A DNA stretch of 64,000 bases from Thermodesulfobacteriota bacterium (GCA_035559815.1 DATMAT010000063.1:62001-126000); one strand, 5' to 3'; shown: positions 36,730 through 46,802, counted from the stretch's first letter. The notes: a model not told the origin generated them from the sequence alone. Program-made: numbers and translations.

Positions 36730-38544
36730 ATGAAATTTGAAAATATAAGCCAATACGAGACCAAATTCGTTGTTGCTCTTTTGTTGGCAGGTGTGTTGGG
36801 ATTTCTACTTGGGGTCATAAAGAGCATAGATTTCATTGTTGCTAATGGGTACCTGGGGCAGGGGATGTATTATTTAGCCGTTTATTGGTTTACCTCGATC
36901 ATCAACAAATACTTGTTTATTGCATTGATGGTTGGACTGTTTGTTTTGGTTGTTCTGGTCGTGGTACTGGCTTTTCTTAACTTCAGCGGCATTGATAGAA
37001 AACATAGCAATCTAATCATCGACGGAATAATTCCGGCATTATTGCTTTTTATTATAGCTGGGTATTGGATAAATAAGCGGTACCTACCTGGATTTTATGA
37101 GTTAAAGAGTATAGTTGGAAACGCTCTATGGCTTCTTACCAGTGTGTTTGTGGGATGGCTAATCTTGAAGATATCTCGGACCAAATTTAGCGCTTGTCTA
37201 AAAATACAAAACCTCAAGATTCTAGTTGTCATATTTTGCTTAGTTATTGGCCTGAATTTGGGCCGCTATTTGTATTTTCAGTCTTTGGATAAGGGTAGGC
37301 CTAGTGTAATACTAATTTCTATAGATACGCTTAGAGCAGACCATATCAGTTGCTATGGTTACAGCCGTAATACCAGTCCTAACATAGACCGCTTTGCAGA
37401 AGGTGGTGTTCTATTTTTAAACACCATTGCCCAATCCTCGTGGACATTGCCCTCACATATGTCCATGCTGACTGGCCTCTATCCATCCGGCCATGGTGTA
37501 TTGTCGACAGATAAGAAGCTTAGCGATGGACAATCGACTCTTGGAGAATTGCTACAAAACGTCGGGTATGAGACTGCCGCTATTACGGACGGTGGCAACG
37601 TGAATCACAGGTTTGGCTACCAAGGGTTTGATTTCTTTGATGATAAACCGGTGCAAACCTGGGGTAGCATAGAAGTGACCTACACAAAAGCGGTTAATTG
37701 GTTAAGAAAGAACAATTCGAACCCCTTTTTTCTTTTCCTGCATACCTACCAAGTCCACGCTCCCTATAGCCCTTCACCTCAATATGATGTTTATAGTGAC
37801 AAAAGCTATCGAGGCATGTTGGAGGAAACGGAGAAAAAAGTGGCAACCGACTATCATAGTATTCAAGACAAAATGAAAGAAGAAGATTATGTTTATTTAA
37901 TTGATAAGTACGACGGCGATATCTATTATACCGACGATTTCCTGGGAAAGCTGTTCGAGGAACTGAGGGATCTAGGACTCTATGACAGCAGTATTATCAT
38001 TCTCACCTCAGACCACGGGGAAAATTTTTTAGACCATAAGGCTCTTGAAATTGGTCATTTTGAGCTTTACGACGAAGTTATTAGAGTGCCGCTGATTATA
38101 AAAGCTCCCGCGTTTCCCCAGAGCCGTATTGTTGATGCGCAGGTGGAGAGCATAGACATTATGCCAACGGTACTCGAGCTTCTGGGCCTTCCTGTTCCAG
38201 CAGGAATAGACGGCGATAGTTTGGTTGAAGTAGCGAAGAAGGGGTCATATGACAGCGCTTTTGCATTCAGCGAAAAAGACCATGAATATAAAATGATCAG
38301 GAGTAAGGATTGGAAGCTATTACACCGGTCCCAAAGCCATCTGGAATTATATGATCTTATTAATGACCCCAGGGAGCAGATTAACCTTTTTGATGAGAAG
38401 CTGGAAATTGGCAAATCCCTATTTGTAGAGCTTCAGGCTTGGATGGATGCCCAGGCAGAAAAGTCCAACGTCATCTCTGCAGATAAAATAAAGATCGACG
38501 ATGAGTTAACCGAACAATTAAAAGCTCTAGGCTATGTGAATTAA
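36730..38544 (+). CDS. Membrane-anchored sulfatase-fold enzyme, Thr-nucleophile type (copy 2)
   Basis: This 604-residue paralogue of the preceding gene shares the layout: about five N-terminal membrane helices, then VILISIDTLRADHISCYGY, SSWTLPSHMSMLTG, HTYQVHAPYSPSP, LTSDHGENFLDHKA and KMIRSKDWKLLHRSQ. The catalytic halves are closely similar, while the membrane parts differ more and this copy is shorter at the start. Both end in (L)TxQLKALGY(I/V)N. The tandem arrangement points to local duplication. The 146-bp spacer holds no obvious promoter. As in copy 1, Thr stands at the nucleophile position. Confidence 0.82.
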   Translation: MKFENISQYETKFVVALLLAGVLGFLLGVIKSIDFIVANGYLGQGMYYLAVYWFTSIINKYLFIALMVGLFVLVVLVVVLAFLNFSGIDRKHSNLIIDGIIPALLLFIIAGYWINKRYLPGFYELKSIVGNALWLLTSVFVGWLILKISRTKFSACLKIQNLKILVVIFCLVIGLNLGRYLYFQSLDKGRPSVILISIDTLRADHISCYGYSRNTSPNIDRFAEGGVLFLNTIAQSSWTLPSHMSMLTGLYPSGHGVLSTDKKLSDGQSTLGELLQNVGYETAAITDGGNVNHRFGYQGFDFFDDKPVQTWGSIEVTYTKAVNWLRKNNSNPFFLFLHTYQVHAPYSPSPQYDVYSDKSYRGMLEETEKKVATDYHSIQDKMKEEDYVYLIDKYDGDIYYTDDFLGKLFEELRDLGLYDSSIIILTSDHGENFLDHKALEIGHFELYDEVIRVPLIIKAPAFPQSRIVDAQVESIDIMPTVLELLGLPVPAGIDGDSLVEVAKKGSYDSAFAFSEKDHEYKMIRSKDWKLLHRSQSHLELYDLINDPREQINLFDEKLEIGKSLFVELQAWMDAQAEKSNVISADKIKIDDELTEQLKALGYVN

Positions 38545-38581
38545 CTTTATGTCGAAATAGTATAGGTAAAATTGGGTCAAG

Positions 38582-39616
38582 CTAATTTGCAATCAGTCCT
38601 CTTCCCCTTACGTACTTCGGGCGGGAGGTAGAATAGGGGTTTAGGTCGAGCCCCGAGTAATCCCCCTCAGCTAGCTTATAAAACCCAAGCGCCCCCACCA
38701 TTGCCGCATTGTCGGTGCAATATTTGGGGGAGGGAATATAAAAGGAAATCCCTTCATTCTCAAACCTATCTTTAGCCAGTTCTCTCAAGCGGGAGTTGCA
38801 GGCAACCCCTCCGGCAATAACTACCGCTCTTACCTGGTGTAGTTTCGTAGCGGCCAGGGTTTTTTCTACCAGGGTCTCGACTATGGCTTCCTGGTAGCTG
38901 GCGCAGATATTCTTAAGCTTTATTCCATCGGGAGCAGGGTTTTTCTTGAGGTAGTAGACGAGTGCAGTCTTTAAACCGCTGAAGCTGAAATCAAAGGACG
39001 AAGATGTTAAGAAAGGTCGAGGGAATGAAATAGCTTTCCGGTCTCCCTCTTTTGAGAGTCTGTCAATCTCTACACCGCCCGGATAGCTTAAGCCGAGAAG
39101 TTTGGCTGCCTTGTCAAACGCCTCGCCGGCTGCATCGTCCCTGGTTTTCCCCATTAATTTGATATCGGTATGGTTATTGACCAGGTATAGACTGGTATGC
39201 CCCCCTGAAACCACAAGGCCTATGAACGGAAAAGGAACGTCGTACTCCAGGTGAATGGCGGCCAGATGAGACTCAAGGTGGTCTACGCCGATGAGGGGAA
39301 CCTCGAGGGAGAAGGCCATTGCTTTTGCCGTTGAAACCCCAACCATAAGGCATCCGACCAGGCCCGGCCCGCGTGTTACAGAAATACCTTCGATCTCTGA
39401 GAGCGATACTCCGGCGTCGGAAAGGGCTTTTTCCAGTACGGGAATTATGTTCTCGACATGCTTTCTCGAAGCGAGTTCTGGTACCACCCCACCGTATTTT
39501 TTATGGATTTCAACCTGAGAAGACACCACGCTGGAGAGCGCAGTCTTACCGTCTTTGATGACCGCTACCGCCGTCTCATCGCAAGAGGATTCTATACCCA
39601 GTATAAGGGATGGCAC
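38582..39616 (-). CDS. tsaD: tRNA threonylcarbamoyladenosine transferase TsaD
   Basis: TsaD transfers the threonylcarbamoyl group to A37 of ANN-decoding tRNAs together with TsaB, TsaC and TsaE. The 344-residue protein has LGIESSCDETAVAV, YGGVVPELASRKHVENI, the metal-binding HLESHLAA, LVVSGGHTSLY, GEAFDKAAKLLGL and VAGGVACNSRLRE-like IAGGVACNSRLRE. The length is standard. The start is GTG at 39616. It faces the second sulfatase-fold gene tail to tail and diverges from the Phe-rich gene. Confidence 0.96.
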   Translation of the reverse strand: MPSLILGIESSCDETAVAVIKDGKTALSSVVSSQVEIHKKYGGVVPELASRKHVENIIPVLEKALSDAGVSLSEIEGISVTRGPGLVGCLMVGVSTAKAMAFSLEVPLIGVDHLESHLAAIHLEYDVPFPFIGLVVSGGHTSLYLVNNHTDIKLMGKTRDDAAGEAFDKAAKLLGLSYPGGVEIDRLSKEGDRKAISFPRPFLTSSSFDFSFSGLKTALVYYLKKNPAPDGIKLKNICASYQEAIVETLVEKTLAATKLHQVRAVVIAGGVACNSRLRELAKDRFENEGISFYIPSPKYCTDNAAMVGALGFYKLAEGDYSGLDLNPYSTSRPKYVRGRGLIAN

Positions 39617-39777
39617 GGTGGTTTATTTTACTGGATTGTTTTGTGTGTGCAAGATTAGGGCCATCCTGAATCGCTTCTTCGAGTCTATGGGATTTAGTAA
39701 AGTAAACGCGGGGTAAATTGTAATTATTATTGTTTAATCGGATCGATAAAAACAATTTGGGTTTGTTATATCAGATT

Positions 39778-39786
39778 TGTTATAAT
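39778..39786 (+). promoter_or_regulatory. Extended -10 promoter element upstream of the Phe-rich protein gene
   Basis: TGTTATAAT combines a TG extension with a perfect TATAAT, 47 bp before the ATG at 39833. No convincing -35 box is seen at 17 +/- 1 bp. GGAGTGGTGAGCGG lies just before the start codon. Confidence 0.5.
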
Positions 39787-39832
39787 ATGGTGTAGTAGGG
39801 AGCTAATTACTAGTTTAAGGAGTGGTGAGCGG

Positions 39833-41158
39833 ATGGGAATACTAAGATTAAGCCTGATAATATTCATTTCAATTGTATTACTTCCTGTTTTGTCCCAAGC
39901 GCAAAATTTCCGGGGAGGTGGAACAAGAAGCGGATTTGGCAAGACCGGTTTCGGGGCCAGGGGTTTTACTGCCGGCAGTTCCGGCTACAGTTTGAGAGGA
40001 GGATTCAATAGAAGCTCATTCTCGACTAATAGAGCAGCCGGATTAAGGAATGGGGGCCTCGGTAGCAGCTTGGTCAAGCACCCGGGTTTTTCTAATACCA
40101 ACAGGACTACTTTCGGCAGGGGGTCAAGCTTAACGCGTTCCACCACCCTTAGCAACACCCTCACAAATCAAAAACAGAACCTGATTAACTCAGGGGTGAT
40201 GCCCAGGAAATCTTATAATGGCTTGTCCAGCGGTTCTACTTACAGGACGTCCGCTAAAAATAACCTTGATTACAATAATAAAATAGGTACGGGTGGAGGA
40301 GATGGTAACCAATTAATAAGCAATGTGGGCTCAACTTTCGAGAGAAACGAAGTAACTACCGGTTTTATTAATAGCAAAGGACCGGTTTTTAAATCGGGTT
40401 CGAGTTTAAACAGCACCACCGCTCCCATAAGAACTAGAAATTTTACTAATACCTCTTCTTCCAGTATTACTCCAATCACCGTGGAAGAAATAGGCACGGC
40501 TCCAGGTGTAGTTTCTGACTCCTCTACCAGGACAGAGATAGCTCACTGGGTTGATAAAAAAAGCGGGGTCAGACACTTCTCCAATAACATCAGCTCGTAT
40601 CGAGACGGCAGAGAAACGATAACCTTTGTCGGCGGAAAAAAGGTAGTTTCCAAAATCGGCAGATTAAAATCAGGTGATTCCCTGGTGGACGGTAGTGAGG
40701 GTTTTGGAGATGCTATTACATTTACCAAGACGGCGACAAAACCGGCAATCAAGCAATTCGGTAAAGAAACAGGCTCTAATAACGGGCTGAGATACACCAC
40801 CTCGGAGCCTGCCAAAAAATATCATCATAAGCCGCATCATAGGGATTTTGACCACCACCGTCATCGCCACCATCACGATACCATAAATTTTTTCTTCTTT
40901 TTCAACCCGTTCTTCACTTTCCCAACCTCCACTTTTTTCTTCGGGTTTAACCCTTTTGTGTTCAAGGCGCTTGTGCTATCACCCTTTGCCTTTCGTCCTT
41001 TTTTCTTTCCTTTCGCCTTCTTCACTTTCCATCCTATAGTTCCGTCTCCTTTCCTATTCAATACTTTTGTATGTCCAAATCTATTCTTCCCTTCATTTTG
41101 TAATCCGTTCGCTTTCGGGTCACCCTTTTTCTTTGACCAGTTCTCATCCTTCTTTTGA
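39833..41158 (+). CDS. Secreted low-complexity protein with His-rich linker and Phe/Pro-rich C-terminus
   Basis: The 441-residue product has a signal peptide (cleavage after SQA-QN, residue 24). Residues 25-220 are Gly/Ser/Asn/Arg-rich with repeated GFG, GRGS and RSS units. Residues near 235-270 (EIAHWVDKKSGVRHFSNNI) resemble the DUF4124-type domain found in exported proteins. A His cluster (HHRHRHHHD) follows. The last 90 residues are about one third Phe, in blocks such as FFFFFNPFFTFPTSTFFFGF. I know no family with this tail. Codon use stays regular to the stop and antisense frames are weaker, so it seems a real gene. An insoluble or membrane-inserting tail is inferred. Confidence 0.7.
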   Translation: MGILRLSLIIFISIVLLPVLSQAQNFRGGGTRSGFGKTGFGARGFTAGSSGYSLRGGFNRSSFSTNRAAGLRNGGLGSSLVKHPGFSNTNRTTFGRGSSLTRSTTLSNTLTNQKQNLINSGVMPRKSYNGLSSGSTYRTSAKNNLDYNNKIGTGGGDGNQLISNVGSTFERNEVTTGFINSKGPVFKSGSSLNSTTAPIRTRNFTNTSSSSITPITVEEIGTAPGVVSDSSTRTEIAHWVDKKSGVRHFSNNISSYRDGRETITFVGGKKVVSKIGRLKSGDSLVDGSEGFGDAITFTKTATKPAIKQFGKETGSNNGLRYTTSEPAKKYHHKPHHRDFDHHRHRHHHDTINFFFFFNPFFTFPTSTFFFGFNPFVFKALVLSPFAFRPFFFPFAFFTFHPIVPSPFLFNTFVCPNLFFPSFCNPFAFGSPFFFDQFSSFF

Positions 41159-41374
41159 TGGTTGGTTCAGTTAGTTGATTATAAGTAACTCGGTAATCAT
41201 TCATGGTAGGTGCCAGCCCGGCTCGCATAGGGTCGGCGGTGTTTGGGTAGTGAACAAGCCTGCCTTGAGCCATGCCAAAGGGTCGAAGGGCCTGTCCTGA
41301 GCGGGTCGCCAATTTAATCGGGGAAGGGATGGTTCTCTTGCCGATGACCAACGCGGGGGGCATATATGTTATTC

Positions 41375-41402
41375 TTGACAATCAAAGGGGATTTGGTACA
41401 TT
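41375..41402 (+). promoter_or_regulatory. Putative promoter of rplM-rpsI
   Basis: TTGACA (41375-41380) is followed after 16 bp by TACATT (41397-41402; 4/6 match), 34 bp before the rplM start. Spacing and location fit a sigma70 promoter. Confidence 0.55.
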
Positions 41403-41435
41403 GTTCATTCAACCAAAAAGCTAGGAATAGGTAAA

Positions 41436-41864
41436 ATGAAGACATACATGGCCAGGAATGAGGATATAGAGAGGAAATGGTATTTGATTGACGCTAGTGG
41501 AAGGACAGTAGGCCGGATTGCCACTAAGATTGCAAAAATTCTGAGAGGGAAGGACAAACCAGGGTTTACACCACATGCGGATACCGGAGATTTCGTTATA
41601 GTAATCAATGCGGACAAGGTAAATTTCACCGGGAAAAAGTGGACTCAGAAAACCTATTACTGGCACACGCCTTATCCGGGTGGACTTAAGTCAATTACCG
41701 CGGAGAAGCTGTTTAAAGATAAGCCGGAAGAGATACTGAAAAAAGCGGTATGGGGAATGCTTCCCAAAAGCAAGTGGCAAAACAGGCTGATAACCAGGCT
41801 AAAGATATATTCTGGCAGCGAGCATCCTCATGAAGCCCAAAAACCAGAGGCGTTGGAGGTTTAA
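41436..41864 (+). CDS. rplM: Ribosomal protein L13
   Basis: The 142-residue product has the L13 signatures KTYMARNEDIERKWYLIDAS, GRTVGRIATKIAKILRGK, DFVIVINADKVNFTGKKW and AVWGMLPKSKWQ. L13 is an early-assembling 50S protein. AGGAATAGGTAAA precedes the ATG. rpsI follows after 8 bp, the conserved L13-S9 pair. Confidence 0.98.
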   Translation: MKTYMARNEDIERKWYLIDASGRTVGRIATKIAKILRGKDKPGFTPHADTGDFVIVINADKVNFTGKKWTQKTYYWHTPYPGGLKSITAEKLFKDKPEEILKKAVWGMLPKSKWQNRLITRLKIYSGSEHPHEAQKPEALEV

Positions 41865-41872
41865 GAGTAGCA

Positions 41873-42265
41873 ATGGCTGATGTTACATATTATGGAACAG
41901 GAAGGCGAAAGACATCGATAGCGAAGGTGTGGTTACGCGATGGTGGGGGCAAAATCTCCATAAACGACAAGCCGGTTGAATCGTATTTCCCCCGCGAAAC
42001 ATGGAGAATAAGGGCGCTTGAGGCACTTAAGTTAACCCAGACATTGAATAAGTATGACGTTTTCGTGGATGTGAGCGGAGGCGGGCTAACCGGGCAATCG
42101 GATGCCGTAAGGCACGGGCTGGCCAGAGCCCTTCTGCGGGTGAGCGATTCGTTCAAAAAGACGCTTAAGAGCGCCGGCCTTCTAACCCGCGACCCCAGAA
42201 TGGTGGAAAGCAAAAAATACGGAAAGAGAAAGGCCAGAAGAGGCCAGCAGTTCTCGAAGAGGTAA
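41873..42265 (+). CDS. rpsI: Ribosomal protein S9
   Basis: The 130-residue 30S protein has YYGTGRRKTSIAKVWLR, GGGLTGQSDAVRHGLARALL, DPRMVESKKYGKRKARRG and the invariant C-terminal FSKR that reaches the ribosomal P site. It is co-transcribed with rplM. Confidence 0.98.
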   Translation: MADVTYYGTGRRKTSIAKVWLRDGGGKISINDKPVESYFPRETWRIRALEALKLTQTLNKYDVFVDVSGGGLTGQSDAVRHGLARALLRVSDSFKKTLKSAGLLTRDPRMVESKKYGKRKARRGQQFSKR

Positions 42266-42339
42266 TATCCACTGGGGTCTGGGGGAGCAATCTAGTCTGT
42301 TCAGAGCAGAGTCGAAGGAAGAGGAAGTCAGGGAATCAC

Positions 42340-43695
42340 TTGCCTAACAAAACCAGAAAAACAGTCAAAAGAAAAGCGAGGATCGTTCCGCCCAGTGGCC
42401 GGCTGGGAGTGTTACTTCCGGGGATAGGTGGTGCGGTTAGTACTACGTTCATTGCCGGCGTTGAAGCCATAAAAAGGGGGCTCGGCAAGCCCATCGGCTC
42501 CCTTACCCAAATGGGTACTATCCGGCTGGGCAAGAGGACCGAGAAAAGATTCCCTCTCATAAAGGATTTCATTCCACTGGTTAACCCGGACGCCCTGGTG
42601 TTCGGCGGCTGGGATATATTCTCTGAGAATTGTTACGATGCCGCCCTCAAAGCTGGGGTACTGGATAAAAATCTCCTCGATGAGTTAAAAGACGTACTCT
42701 ACTATACCGAGCCTATGCCCGCTGTTTTTGATAGAAGGTACGTCAAAAACCTGAACGGCAAGCATCTCAAGTCCGGGAAAACAAAGATGGACCTTGCCGA
42801 GCAGCTCATGGACGACATCATCAATTTCAAGAGTGAAAACCAGCTCGACCGTTTGGTTATGGTGTGGTGTGGAAGCACCGAGGTGTATATAAAGCCTTCC
42901 GAGGTTCATAGCTCTATAAAGAAGTTTGAGGACGGTCTGAAAGACAACCACCCGGAGATTTCGCCAAGCATGATATATGCCTATGCGGCGATTCAGTGCG
43001 GCGTGCCCTATGCAAACGGCGCTCCTAATCTTTCGGTTGATTTTCCGGCGCTGATGAGCTTGGCGCAAAAGAAAAAGGTGCCAATCGCCGGGAAGGATTT
43101 TAAGACCGGCCAGACCCTTATGAAGACAATAATCGCTCCCGGCCTCAAGGCCAGGATGATCGGGCTTAACGGCTGGTTCTCTACCAACATTCTGGGCAAC
43201 AGGGACGGCGAGGTCTTGGACGACCCTTATTCTTTCAAGACTAAAGAGGAAAGCAAGCTAAGCGTCCTCGAATATATATTCCAGCCGGACTTGTATCCGG
43301 ACCTCTACTCTGACTACTACCACAAAGTTAGGATCAATTACTACCCTCCCAGGGGAGATGCCAAAGAAGCCTGGGACAACATCGACATATTCGGATGGCT
43401 CGGCTATCCGATGCAGATTAAGGTTAACTTCCTCTGTCGTGACAGCATACTGGCGGCCCCAATTGTTCTCGACCTGGTTCTCTTTCTGGACTTAGCGGAA
43501 AGGGCCGGTTTGTACGGCATTCAGGAGTGGCTCTCCTTCTATTTCAAGAGCCCGATGCATGGAGAGGGTCTATACCCGGAACACGACCTTTTCATCCAGC
43601 TTATGAAGCTTAAAAACACCCTCCGTTACCTCAAGGGCGAAGAGCTTATTACCCACCTGGGATTGGATTATTACGATTATTACACCCCGGAGTGA
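42340..43695 (+). CDS. Inositol-3-phosphate synthase
   Basis: This 451-residue enzyme converts glucose-6-phosphate to inositol-3-phosphate with NAD. The N-terminal Rossmann motif is VLLPGIGGAVSTTFIAG; VFGGWDIFSENCYDAAL, CGVPYANGAPNLSVDFPAL, IAGKDFKTGQTLMKTIIAPGL and LGWFSTNILGN-like LNGWFSTNILGNRDG follow, all typical of the family. In bacteria the product feeds phosphatidylinositol-type lipids, inositol-phosphate solutes or mycothiol-like thiols. The start is a TTG at 42340 with AGGAAG about 12 nt upstream. It lies 74 bp after rpsI, likely on the same transcript. No second inositol gene is in view. Confidence 0.92.
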   Translation: MPNKTRKTVKRKARIVPPSGRLGVLLPGIGGAVSTTFIAGVEAIKRGLGKPIGSLTQMGTIRLGKRTEKRFPLIKDFIPLVNPDALVFGGWDIFSENCYDAALKAGVLDKNLLDELKDVLYYTEPMPAVFDRRYVKNLNGKHLKSGKTKMDLAEQLMDDIINFKSENQLDRLVMVWCGSTEVYIKPSEVHSSIKKFEDGLKDNHPEISPSMIYAYAAIQCGVPYANGAPNLSVDFPALMSLAQKKKVPIAGKDFKTGQTLMKTIIAPGLKARMIGLNGWFSTNILGNRDGEVLDDPYSFKTKEESKLSVLEYIFQPDLYPDLYSDYYHKVRINYYPPRGDAKEAWDNIDIFGWLGYPMQIKVNFLCRDSILAAPIVLDLVLFLDLAERAGLYGIQEWLSFYFKSPMHGEGLYPEHDLFIQLMKLKNTLRYLKGEELITHLGLDYYDYYTPE

Positions 43696-43751
43696 TTTTT
43701 GATCAAAAAAAAGCGAGTGTACGTCTAGCGATCTAGCAGCCGAGTGCATTA

Positions 43752-44136
43752 TCAAGTCTTTTCTATGATATGGGCACGAAGCCAATCAGTGAGCTCGTCT
43801 CGCCCCAACGCGCCAGACGCTACTTGAAGAATGATTTTCTCTTGCTCATATATAGAGGCGGATATCTCAAAGCCATTCAAGACAAGAAAGACTTCCATTG
43901 CAGCATGGCCAGCACGTTTGTTGCCATTGATGAAGGGATGGTTTTTAATGATTGAATAGCCCAGAGCCGAGGCCTTTTCGACAATTGTGGGGTAAATCTT
44001 CACCGCCAAAAGTCATACGCGGCTGAATGAGGGCCGACTCTAAAGCGCCTAAATTATGGATGCCTACAGCGCCTCCAGACTGGTGCAATATCTGAACATA
44101 AAGTTCCAGCATTTCGCCGAGAGTAATATAGCGCAT
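43752..44136 (-). pseudogene. doc: Doc/Fic toxin gene with single-base frameshift
   Basis: The first part reads MRYITLGEMLELYVQILHQS...PRMTFGGEDL from ATG 44136. The Doc sequence then continues in another frame as YPTIVEKASALGYSIIKNHP and on through the intact Fic motif HPFINGNKRA to KT at 43752. One missing base around 43990-43996 (GATTTACCCC instead of, for example, GATTTATACCC-type reading) separates the halves. Doc is an AMP-transferase-fold kinase that inactivates EF-Tu. Each half is otherwise undamaged, so the break is recent or a sequence error. The antitoxin gene overlaps its start by TAATG. Confidence 0.85.
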
Positions 44137-44333
44137 TAAGCCAACCGTCTGTAGAGTTCAGCATTCTTTTTGAGAACATGCTCTACAGCGAGTCGAAAGG
44201 AATCTTCAGGACGGGCGAGCAGATCTTCAATGCTTATAGACACTAACTCTTCCGGCGTTAGATTAAAGCGGGCAGCCATTTCTTTTAGTTTTAGCAAACG
44301 GTCATCGGGAATTGCGATCGTAAGGTTGGTCAT
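44136..44333 (-). CDS. Small antitoxin-like DNA-binding protein paired with Doc
   Basis: The 65-residue protein MTNLTIAIPDDRLLKLKEMA... has a strand-helix-helix pattern typical of ribbon-helix-helix antitoxins (TIAIPDDRLLKLKEMAARFNLTPEELV), with a C-terminal helix that could cap the toxin. It precedes doc with a 1-bp TAATG overlap, the usual order for a type II toxin-antitoxin pair. GGTGAG lies upstream of the ATG. The family is not certain. Confidence 0.75.
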   Translation of the reverse strand: MTNLTIAIPDDRLLKLKEMAARFNLTPEELVSISIEDLLARPEDSFRLAVEHVLKKNAELYRRLA

Positions 44334-44443
44334 AGTCTCACCGTATGTTTTGGATTAAGATAAGATTACCATCCGATTAGATGAACTACTAGAAGTTCTC
44401 TACATACCGCTTACGAAATTAAAGAAACCCTTTGTTTCGTAGT

Positions 44444-44508
44444 GAACGCATATACTTCGACGGAGTTTATCCTGAGGAGTCGAAGGGCTCAGTACGGGTA
44501 TGCGTTCC
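44444..44508. repeat. Nested palindrome: ACGCATA hairpin interrupted by CTTCGAC element
   Basis: GAACGCATA (44444-44452) and TATGCGTTC (44499-44507) are complementary arms, as in the compact GGACGCATACATGCGTTCC at 22559-22577. Their loop contains a second inverted pair, CTTCGAC (44455-44461) and GTCGAAG (44479-44485). It looks like one repeat inserted in another. Confidence 0.65.
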
Positions 44509-44549
44509 TTACATTATTTCAATCAAATTTGGGGACATTTTAGTTGAAT

Positions 44550-44580
44550 GAGTTAATTTCTAATATGGAGAAATTAACTC
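44550..44580. other. 12-bp hairpin downstream of the atp operon
   Basis: GAGTTAATTTCT (44550-44561) and AGAAATTAACTC (44569-44580) form a perfect stem with a 7-nt loop, 40 bp after the atpC stop. No T-tract follows on the minus strand, so a terminator or 3'-end-stabilising role is only possible. Confidence 0.5.
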
Positions 44581-44619
44581 AGCAAGGACGTTCTACGGGA
44601 TTAAAAGTAGGCTCTATTT

Positions 44620-45021
44620 TTATTCCTTGATACCTGCTTTTAACTGTGCCAGTCTCAGTTTCTTGTTTATCTCTTTTAATTCTCTGGTCTTACCGCTGAA
44701 GCTCTTAAGCTCTTCTAGCAGGGCCTCGGCCTCTCTTTGCGCAGCTTCGGAATCTACAAACCTGGGGTCTTCGACGTTATCGGTGAGGACGGTGACCTTG
44801 TCGTCTCTGACCTCGGAAAGACCACCCCAAACTATAAACCTTCTTTCAGTTCCATCCTTCCTGTACTTAAGCTCACCGGGCATAAGAAGGGTGATAAAAG
44901 GGACATGCCCGGGAAGGACTCCGAACTCTCCCAACTCTCCGGGCGCTATGACTTCATCCACCTCTTCGCTTATTACTACCCTTGATGGGGTGATCACTTT
45001 GAGTTCCAGTCTTTCCGCCAA
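44620..45021 (-). CDS. atpC: ATP synthase F1 epsilon subunit
   Basis: This 133-residue subunit couples rotation and inhibits hydrolysis. The beta-sandwich has ERLELKVITPSRVVI, VDEVIAPGELGEFGVLPGHVPF and ELKYRKDGTERRFIVWGG, followed by a two-helix C-terminal hairpin. The start is TTG at 45021 with GGGAG 7 nt upstream. It is the last gene of the operon and is separated from atpD by 250 bp of repeats. Confidence 0.95.
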   Translation of the reverse strand: MAERLELKVITPSRVVISEEVDEVIAPGELGEFGVLPGHVPFITLLMPGELKYRKDGTERRFIVWGGLSEVRDDKVTVLTDNVEDPRFVDSEAAQREAEALLEELKSFSGKTRELKEINKKLRLAQLKAGIKE

Positions 45022-45272
45022 TTCTTTTCTCCCTTCGGAATTTCCTTCCCCCTTGTGGGGGAGGATTAAGGTGGGGGGATTATTTACCCCCTATCCCGAC
45101 CTTTTATTTCCATATGATGCACACTTCGTATACCGCACCCCCGCAGGGGGGAGAGGAAACGGCATTTTCAAGTTTAACTTTAGCCACGGAGGGCACAGAG
45201 TACAAAGAGATAAAAATTTAAAAATTTGATTCAATTAATTCTCGCCAGCTTCTGTGTTCTCTGTGGTTAATC
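45022..45272. repeat. Repeat-filled spacer between atpD and atpC
   Basis: It holds TTAGCCACGGAGGGCACAGA (from 45179) and, inverted, TTCTGTGTTCTCTGTGGTTA (to about 45270), an imperfect palindrome of the TTA(A/G)CCAC family. TTCCCCCTTGTGGGGGAGG and CACCCCCGCAGGGGGGAG are further short palindromes. No gene lies here. Confidence 0.7.

Positions 45273-46802
<1,530 letters not shown>

Noticed and set aside
40873-41061. Minus-strand Lys-rich frame opposite the Phe-rich tail
   Set aside because: TTC/TTT codons read antisense give GAA/AAA; it has no start signal and no domain. The plus frame is continuous from a signal peptide.
44550-44580. Intrinsic terminator of the atp operon
   Set aside because: The stem is perfect but no T-tract follows, so it is listed only as a hairpin.
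44627-45229. 200-codon plus-strand frame opposite atpC
   Set aside because: Antisense shadow of a well-conserved gene, Ser/Leu-rich with no recognisable domain.
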